NCBI GenBank assembly: GCA_036362985.1
Contig: JAYGXS010000009.1
Location: forward strand, 17,854,750 to 17,918,749
Reading direction: 5' to 3'
Source: Ligula intestinalis
Lineage: Eukaryota > Platyhelminthes > Cestoda > Diphyllobothriidea > Diphyllobothriidae
DNA: 64,000 bases
Position 1 is the first letter of the stretch; every line of letters begins with the position of its first letter. The translations under genes were made by a program, and so were the position numbers. Of this stretch, positions 57,741-64,000 are shown piece after piece. The notes beneath the pieces were generated by a model. The model searched no databases. It saw only the letters and a list, made by a program, of their open reading frames with translations, and was not told where the DNA came from.

Positions 57741-58364
57741 GTATTCGGAAGATACGTTAAAAAATCAGCAAGCCTTTGTTGGCAAATAACAGTAAATCAG
57801 TAGGGAAGGCGGGGAAGACTGTGGGCCTTTATGGACATCGCTAGCGTATTGTTATTACGGGTGTACCCAGATCCGGATTATTCGCCATGGAAAGGTACTA
57901 ACCAATGAGGGATGCAACAGCAGAAATTGGATCCGCTTTCGTCAGCATCAGTAGTACTTAAAGGCACGGAGACAGACGCGTTCGGGGTATGCGAGTTTCC
58001 CAAAGTTAAGGTAAGAACACTCCTGTTGGGCCTACAGGCAGGACACAAACCATGTAGGTCACCTTTTGACGTTTCTAAGAATTCGGGTTAGACTTTGAAT
58101 GGGAAGGGAGAGAGATTTACCCAGCTTTCCTTGATTTAACTAACAGCCCAAAGAGAGTAACTTTCAAAGAGAGCCAGCGATTACCAATTTCGTTGCATCT
58201 GTCCGTACTAGCGGCCAATAGCTGCGGCCGACTACAGTGTGTCGAAGAGGGGCTAGACTTCATTCACAAGTCTTGTGGGTGCTTTAAAATAAAATGCATT
58301 TACTGTGCACTCTAAGTAGGACCTTTGATACAAACTGGATCGATATGTAGATGGAGGATTTTCA

Positions 58365-58525
58365 ATAAAGACAAGGAAGACTGAGATGGCCATGTACGAA
58401 GTCTTAGCCATCGTCAGCCGGTCACGCATTACCCCGGGCACCTATGATGCGAACACGGAATCTTTATTCCTCAAGTTATAAATTCTAACACTGAGCCATG
58501 AGCCGGTTGCGATGGCTTAGTTGAC
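58365..58525 (-). mobile_element. SINE copy, GAAA lost
   Basis: Minus strand: TCATGGCTCAGTGTTAGAAT (box A), then GACCGG, CTGACGA, TGGCTAAGACTTCG and CAUGGCCAUCUCAGUC. The GAAA box is gone. Confidence 0.55.
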
Positions 58526-58942
58526 GAAAGCATGCGTTCGATTCTTCATCATCAGGTGTTCATAGTAATATTAGCGGCTCTATGGTACCCCTGAACAAAG
58601 GCGAATTCAGCATGTCTGTTCACACCTCTTACCGTGGCTAATTTTCGGACGCTTCTTCCCCCTCCGGCTCCCTCGGTCCCTGACAGGACTAGACTATGAC
58701 CCCCTGACACCCTCTGCCCCGTACTGAGACCTTATTGGATGCTTAAACTCTTGGCAATATACCTACTCTGTAAAGGCCTGATGATGCTGGAGAATCGAAA
58801 GCATACATTCATCAAAATTAATCTTGTAAATGCTTATCTGGGTCTTAACATTGAACAGAAAGGATTAGTACGCTGGAGGCTTGTGTTCACCAATCGTAAA
58901 CCCTCATTCTGCCAATATTACTAGTCACTCTGTGACTGCCTG

Positions 58943-60078
58943 TTGGGGTTTATACAGAGCACAAGGAGCGCGTCACGTCGCGTAAACCGATCAGTGTATG
59001 CGCTTTCAGGATCCGAAAGCGTCCTGTCGTCCATTCTGTTTAGCTACGCCAGTGACAGGATTCTCGTGAAGGCCCTACATGAAGAAGATGGTGTTGGGCT
59101 TGCACCCGGACGCCGGCTGATGGATCGCTACTACGCCAATGAAATTGCGCTGCTAGCCTCAAGCTTTGGTGGTCTACAGTATGTAGTGTCGCAGGTGAAT
59201 GAGATCACTGTTTCGGTTGGCATGTCTATAAATAAAGGACCGAGTTATCTCCCAGTTGCATCCCTGACCAAAAGGCATCCCCGGGGATAAATGGCCATCA
59301 ACTTGAAGAAGAAGACAGCTTTAAATACCTAGGAGCGAGGTTGCTACCGAATGGACAGAGCAAGAACGACATTATCTCCTGCATCGATGCTGCTCGCTGG
59401 GTTTTCTCAATCCTTCGAAAGCGCCTATGGATCCGACGCGACATCGCCATTGCCACGAAGATTCGTGTGTACCGTGCATTCACCTGGTCAATCCTCCTCT
59501 ATAGATGTGAATGTTGGGCTATGCGTCCTGAAGATAAGAGAAGGCTGGGGGTAATTGACCACCACTGCTCGAGGATCATCGTACGAGTTAAGTATACCGA
59601 CTTCATTTCGAATGAAACAGTCTGCACTCGCTGCGGTAGTATCGCGAGGATATCCCGGGCCACTCAAGAAAGGCGACTGAGGTGGTTTGGGCATGTTCTC
59701 CGCCCCACGAGACTTGCTATGCTGCTCTCGATCCGGCACCGCAGCCCACCTGGAGGTGTCAAACTGAAGATTTGGCTCGACACCATCCGTCAAAACATGG
59801 AAGCAGTTCTTGGACCTTCTATTTTTGGTGTCCGTCGCTGGAGTAGAGACTGGGTGGAACTCTTCAGATCCGCTGCCGCCAATCGTCACGCATCAGGAGA
59901 GAGAGAGGTAATGTCCGGGACATCAATGAAGCCGGCAAGATCAAGCATGAGCACAGCCGTAACAAGTACGTGCAATTATCCGAAATACGGAAGCAGCTTC
60001 TTTGAGCAGTTTGGGTCTCTTATTAGATCATATACCCGTGGTCCTACGGGACGCAATTCAGGACATTGCTCTTGGTAG
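58943..60078 (+). pseudogene. Non-LTR retrotransposon RT and C-terminal region, frameshifted
   Basis: The first frame, to about 59288, carries YYANEIALLASSFGGLQYVV, where the catalytic YADD has become YANE. After a frameshift it reads DSFKYLGARLLPNGQSKNDI, RVYRAFTWSILLYRCECWAM and RRLRWFGHVLRPTRLAML to a stop at 60076. Same family as the 20.5 kb fragment. It is dead by frameshift and a damaged active site. Confidence 0.85.
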
Positions 60079-60582
60079 GAATACGCTCAGCGACCAAGTT
60101 GTGCGACAGGTTCGTCCAGCTGCAGCTCAAGCATCAAACGCCTACCAACTGATAGTAGGCCAAAATGGCCACTTGAATCTCCCTGGTGCTTGTCGGCACT
60201 TCTCTCCGCCCTTTTAACTGTGCGACGGCCTGTGAGACCGAAGTGCAACGGGATGAACATTTCCTGTAATCTGATTGGTGAACACACACTTTTTTCATAG
60301 ACAAGCATGATGCCGATAACAACGCCGTGCACATTGTCCCCTCCTCAAGCGTGTACACTGTCGGCACAACTAAAACACACAAGTGCTCACGCAGGCCCTT
60401 AGCCGCCACTCCGTCTGAATGCTGTATGTTCGTCGTTTTTGTGCACGCGCATATGACAGACTAGAGCAGGCCACTAGCATTGACAGGTTCAAGGCCAGTT
60501 GTCGCAGAACGCCCACCGATCGATAGGAGGATGCACTCTTCCCCGTTCCGCCCAGAAACGCACTCTCGAGCCTAGCCAGCAG

Positions 60583-60660
60583 GCGCACACAGCGGCCAAT
60601 GAGCCGGAAATGGCTATTTCAGTCTCCCTTGTGTTCATCGGTAATGTTCAGACCCAAGGA
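60583..60660 (+). mobile_element. SINE tail fragment
   Basis: CCAATGAGCCGGAAATGGCT then ATTTCAGTCTCCCTTGTG. Only the 3' half of the body is left. A similar remnant lies at 60130-60200. Confidence 0.45.
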
Positions 60661-61074
60661 CCTTGACAGCTGCTGTTATTCTGGAGTATCGCAAACGCTT
60701 TTTTCTCGCCTGTTTCCTCCGATACATATGCAGGAGGCGGTAGGCAGTCACGGCTGAGACATGTCAGAAGAGTCCATGCAGGGCTGACGTTCCTATTGTG
60801 GTGGGTTCGGTTGAGGTCAACAGGGAAGTGCCGTCAAGATGAGGACAGATAAGGAGAGCATATTAGGCAAAATGACATAGTGACATCGTGGGCAACCTCA
60901 AAAGGTACCAATAGGAAACCCGCATGCTCTTCTTTTCTATTCAAATGAGACCAATGCTGTCGCAAACCTCTCTCACGAACACCTCTTCTCATCGAACCTT
61001 TGGGTCTGAAACTACTCAAGCAAGTCTATGCCAAATCGCAACCATCAACCCCCAAAAACGGGCGACTGGGTTGG

Positions 61075-61230
61075 ACTTACTGACCCGCGATGACCGAAAG
61101 GCTCTGGTTGCAAATACCAGGCCCTGCAAGTTTAAGACTGGGCTTAATTGGCCGGAGACTGTTAATAAGTTGGAAGTGACCATCCCAGTCTCTCTTGTCT
61201 GTGTCGGCACGCCTAAGTCTACTAGTAAAA
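61075..61230 (+). mobile_element. SINE copy, diverged
   Basis: The body ends AATAAGTTGGAAGTGACCAT, CCCAGTCTCTCTTGTCTG. The head is diverged, and the hammerhead core is lost (GACTGTTAATAAG). Confidence 0.45.
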
Positions 61231-61239
61231 ACACACCAA

Positions 61240-62500
61240 CAAGGCAACAGTCAATATAGAGGTTTATACAAAACCGGAAACGCGTTTCTGTAATTAAAAG
61301 GGGACTATATGAGCAGAACTGCAAGCCAGCAAAAAGGTGCACACAGTGGGGGAGGGATCACAGCACACAAACTATTCCATAATCAAAGATGGAAGCAAGT
61401 GTGATAGAGCCTAAACGTCAAAACTTTTTCTGTTAAAGACATCCACATGTAAATGCCCAAAAGCGACCACTGATAAGAGCAAGATCATGAAGTTCGTACT
61501 TCGTGGCATTCATTTTACGTCTACTGTTATACACCCGATCATCTCGAAAGTTCCTTTCGTGGCTCTAGTCGGCGGTAACAATCTACTAGAGAGCTCAATA
61601 CGGAGACCAAAAAATCCAGAATTCTGTAATTCTTGATCAATTCTAATGCTAATTTATGTTTATTTTAATTTATTGTTGTACTTTAAGTTATTTTTCAATT
61701 ATCGCACCTCTAATAATAATCTTATTTACAATCTTCTGTTTTGTTTGATATACTTCTTTAATTTTTTTTCCTGCGCAAATCCGTATAACCCATTCTACCA
61801 CCAGTTACGTATGACAGAGTTTTTGGGGCTGGGGTCTCCGTAGTGAGCCCTATACTAGACTGTTACTCCAAGCGGTCTTCTGGTATGCACTCAAGCAGGG
61901 CCTCGGAATGGTCTGAAAAACTTTGAGAAAACAGTGAACACCTGGCACCACAAACCACATGACTTGGGTGGGCTACTGAAAACGGTATTAGTTGTTTACG
62001 TCCGTGAGTTTTCACCATCACAGATGAGGTCAATTTGAAGCTCCCTTACTGTGTGCCCAAATCTCATCTATCGATTTCGAGGGAGAAATATGATATCACC
62101 ATAGGTTCATTATGGGTGGGCATGAAACACCGACTTAAATTGCATTGAGCAGGTTGACTGACAGGGCCTTTAGTGAATATTGCCGACAAGCACGTCCCGA
62201 GTCAGGTCAGTCCCCATCACTACTCTTCCTTTAAATGATAAACAAAAACCTTATTATGGGACAATTTTGCAGGAGACTGGAGCAGGATACTTTGCATCAG
62301 TTGGATGTTAGATCGTCCAGTTGACGAAACGCGTAGGGGTGGTGCCGGCCACACCACACCCGGTTTCTCTTGATTCGGTTCTGACACCAGGCCCGACTGA
62401 GTGAGGGAGTAGAGTGTGCGGTAGATGCATCGCAAGTTCCCTCTCGCCACCCTACCCCCCGGCTGATGCACTCGAAACTACTTGAACTTACTCCACAATA
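61240..62500. other. No gene recognised
   Basis: AT-rich around 61.6-61.8 kb. CTCAAGCAGGGCCTC at 61892 is shared with 36800. No coding support. Confidence 0.4.
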
Positions 62501-62509
62501 ATTTTCAGT

Positions 62510-63075
62510 TCAGTTTTATTAGGGAAATATAGGTAAATACCCTTGAACTCCCTCTTTGTATATAGCTATGATGCAGAACATGTGGCGTTGCCAGTGATGG
62601 AACTGCGTTAGGGGGGCAGACTGTAAAAAAACTCCTAAGGCATTTTTCATAAGTCGAGTTTTGAATGACATTTGTGGGCTTTTAAGGAGAACAACTGTAG
62701 TCCGTGGGAAGGGGAGTAGAGTATATGCAAATAGAATGGCCTGCTTCTGAAAGTGTTTGAAGCATGTCAGGAGAAGGCCATCGCGGTTGTTCAATATCCT
62801 AATGGTCACACTAGGAGAAGATCGCGGTGGTCACGAGAACATCACCGAGTGTCGGAAATGCGCCCATCATACGCCCTTGCTGATTACCGGGTCTGCTGAC
62901 CCACAAATGGCATTCAAAACTAGACTTATGAAAAATGTCTAAGGGTTTTTTTTTTACTGTCTGCCCCCCTAGCGCAGTTCCATCACTGGCAACGCCACAT
63001 GTTCTGCATCATAGCTATGTTTAAAGAGGGAGCTCAAAGGTATTTACCTATATTTCCCTAATATAACTGAACTGA
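62510..63075. repeat. Large fold-back element
   Basis: The arm 62510-62690 (TATTAGGGAAATATAGGTAA..GCGTTAGGGGGGCAG..CTCCTAAGGCATTTTTCATA) returns inverted at 62895-63075. Central sequences share GAGAAGGCCATCG / GAGAAGATCGCGG and also recur at 63200-63330. Confidence 0.75.
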
Positions 63076-63537
63076 ACTGAACCAAATTCACGCACAAAAT
63101 TATCATCGCCGCACCACTTTGCTGTGGAGGGTCCGCGTGGATCCTGTCGGAATCGACGATCAAACTGTCACCTGACACGTCAATTAACTTTAATAAAGCG
63201 TCAGGAGGAGACCATCGTGGTTTTTTGTCATAAGCGTAAGGGTCCCACAAAGAAAAGGTTGTGGAGGTCACAAGAATGTCACCGAGTGTCGGCACTGACT
63301 GTCGGAGACGTGTTCAGCGTGCGTCCTTGCTGGAAACTGAATCTGCCGACTGACTAACGAAAAAGAGGTAGTCGGTAGTTTTCTAAACAAATATTTTATT
63401 AAAAAATAGCGAGCGGTATGTTTTTATAATGTGAATTGGGATAAGCTTTACAGAGCTGCGTAGCCTAGGACCACAAGGTTCGATGGATACGACTTCAGTC
63501 ATTCTTCGTTATTATTTTATTCTCACCAACGCTAATT

Positions 63538-63714
63538 TCAGAGGGCGTTTTGGATATGCACGTCTAGCTTTCTCTTGAATGCATCCACAGGTGGGGATAT
63601 AACAATATCCTCGGGGAGAGCATTCCAAGCTTCAACTACTCTTTTACCAAAGAAGAACTTGCGTGTGTCTAGTGTGGCCCCTGTTACGCGTAGTTTGAAG
63701 AGATTCCCTCTTAA
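63538..63714 (-). pseudogene. CR1-like LINE ORF2 C-terminus
   Basis: An open frame of 58 codons ends in TGA: LRGNLFKLRVTGATLDTRKF, FFGKRVVEAWNALPEDIVIS, PPVDAFKRKLDVHIQNAL. This is the classic terminal block R..FF..RVV..WN.LP...V....V..FK..LD of CR1-type non-LTR retrotransposons. Upstream coding is lost by 63720. Confidence 0.85.
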
Positions 63715-63834
63715 GTTCGTCGTTGTTGTTTTGCGGGATGCTTAACGATTCCCAGCGAATTTATAGTATTCTAGAATGACAGTGACGATTGAAGTAATAT
63801 ACTGCTAAACCTCTAACAGTGCGGATATCAGGTC

Positions 63835-64000
63835 AGGTCAGGTTTATGATGGAAATATACGTAAATACATTGGAACTCCCTCTTGGAATAGATCAGCTAT
63901 TATGCAGAACATGTGGCGTTGCCAGTGATGGAACTGCGTTAGGGGGGCAGACCGTAAAAAAACTCCTAAGGCATTTTTCATAACTCTAGTTTTGAATGCT
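63835..64000 (+). repeat. Third copy of the 62.5 kb arm, cut by the window edge
   Basis: Shares ACATGTGGCGTTGCCAGTGA, TGGAACTGCGTTAGGGGGGC and CTCCTAAGGCATTTTTCATA with 62560-62680 in the same orientation. It continues past 64000. Confidence 0.75.

Noticed and set aside
58766..58800. CTGATGA followed 12 bases later by GAAA, resembling a hammerhead
   Set aside because: The bases between do not form a stem II, and the GAAA side pairs with the wrong strand (AUGCU/AGCAU), so the fold fails.

Overview
This is an animal nuclear window dominated by introns and repeats. It is most likely from a flatworm, and I would guess a diphyllobothriid-type tapeworm. The guess rests on small conserved exons separated by introns of either about 110-170 bp or several kb, abundant Penelope-like and CR1/RTE-like retroelement debris, and tRNA-derived SINEs with hammerhead-like cores of the kind known from schistosomes. 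Species assignment is inference; nothing here is bacterial or viral.

One host gene is clear. On the minus strand, 14 exons between 54242 and 11750, plus a probable terminal exon at 11579-11367, encode most of an anoctamin (TMEM16: calcium-activated chloride channel or lipid scramblase). The 14 exons join in frame at GT/AG boundaries into 689 codons. They keep all six residues that bind calcium in the family: N360 and E364, E450 and E453, E482 and D486 of the partial protein. The N-terminal exons are not found and probably lie beyond the right edge.

Everything else is mostly transposable-element sequence inside or beside that gene. A 5'-truncated Penelope-like element (28.0-29.7 kb, plus strand) keeps one reading frame from reverse transcriptase to GIY-YIG endonuclease, broken by two stops. 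Other Penelope-like pieces lie at 4.7, 17.6, 30.2, 31.3, 38.6, 46.1-46.6 and 49.2 kb. LINE reverse-transcriptase pieces lie at 20.5, 21.9-22.7, 55.9-56.7, 57.6, 58.9-60.1 and 63.5 kb. About 18 copies of a tRNA-headed SINE occur in both orientations.

The most interesting layer is RNA. The SINE body folds as a type I hammerhead: stem I GACUGG/CCAGUC, core CUGAUGA, stem II GGCU-AAUA-AGCC, GAA, and a self-complementary stem III AUGG/CCAU. Copies in a second subfamily change both sides of stems I, II and III together. A complete hammerhead fold with a looped stem III lies at 31030-31088. Shorter Penelope-type hammerheads sit just before (CTT)n tracts and Penelope-like ORF starts.

Other observations are an inverted, decayed copy of an anoctamin exon with its intron flanks (21.66-21.87 kb), a duplicated signal-peptide-like mini-cassette (15.68 and 16.85 kb), several fold-back elements, and a GC-rich repeat with neighbouring copies at 32.6-33.7 kb. 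Large parts (1-4.6, 7-9, 23-26, 35-37, 39-41, 42-44.5, 47-49 and 50-53.6 kb) show no supportable gene.
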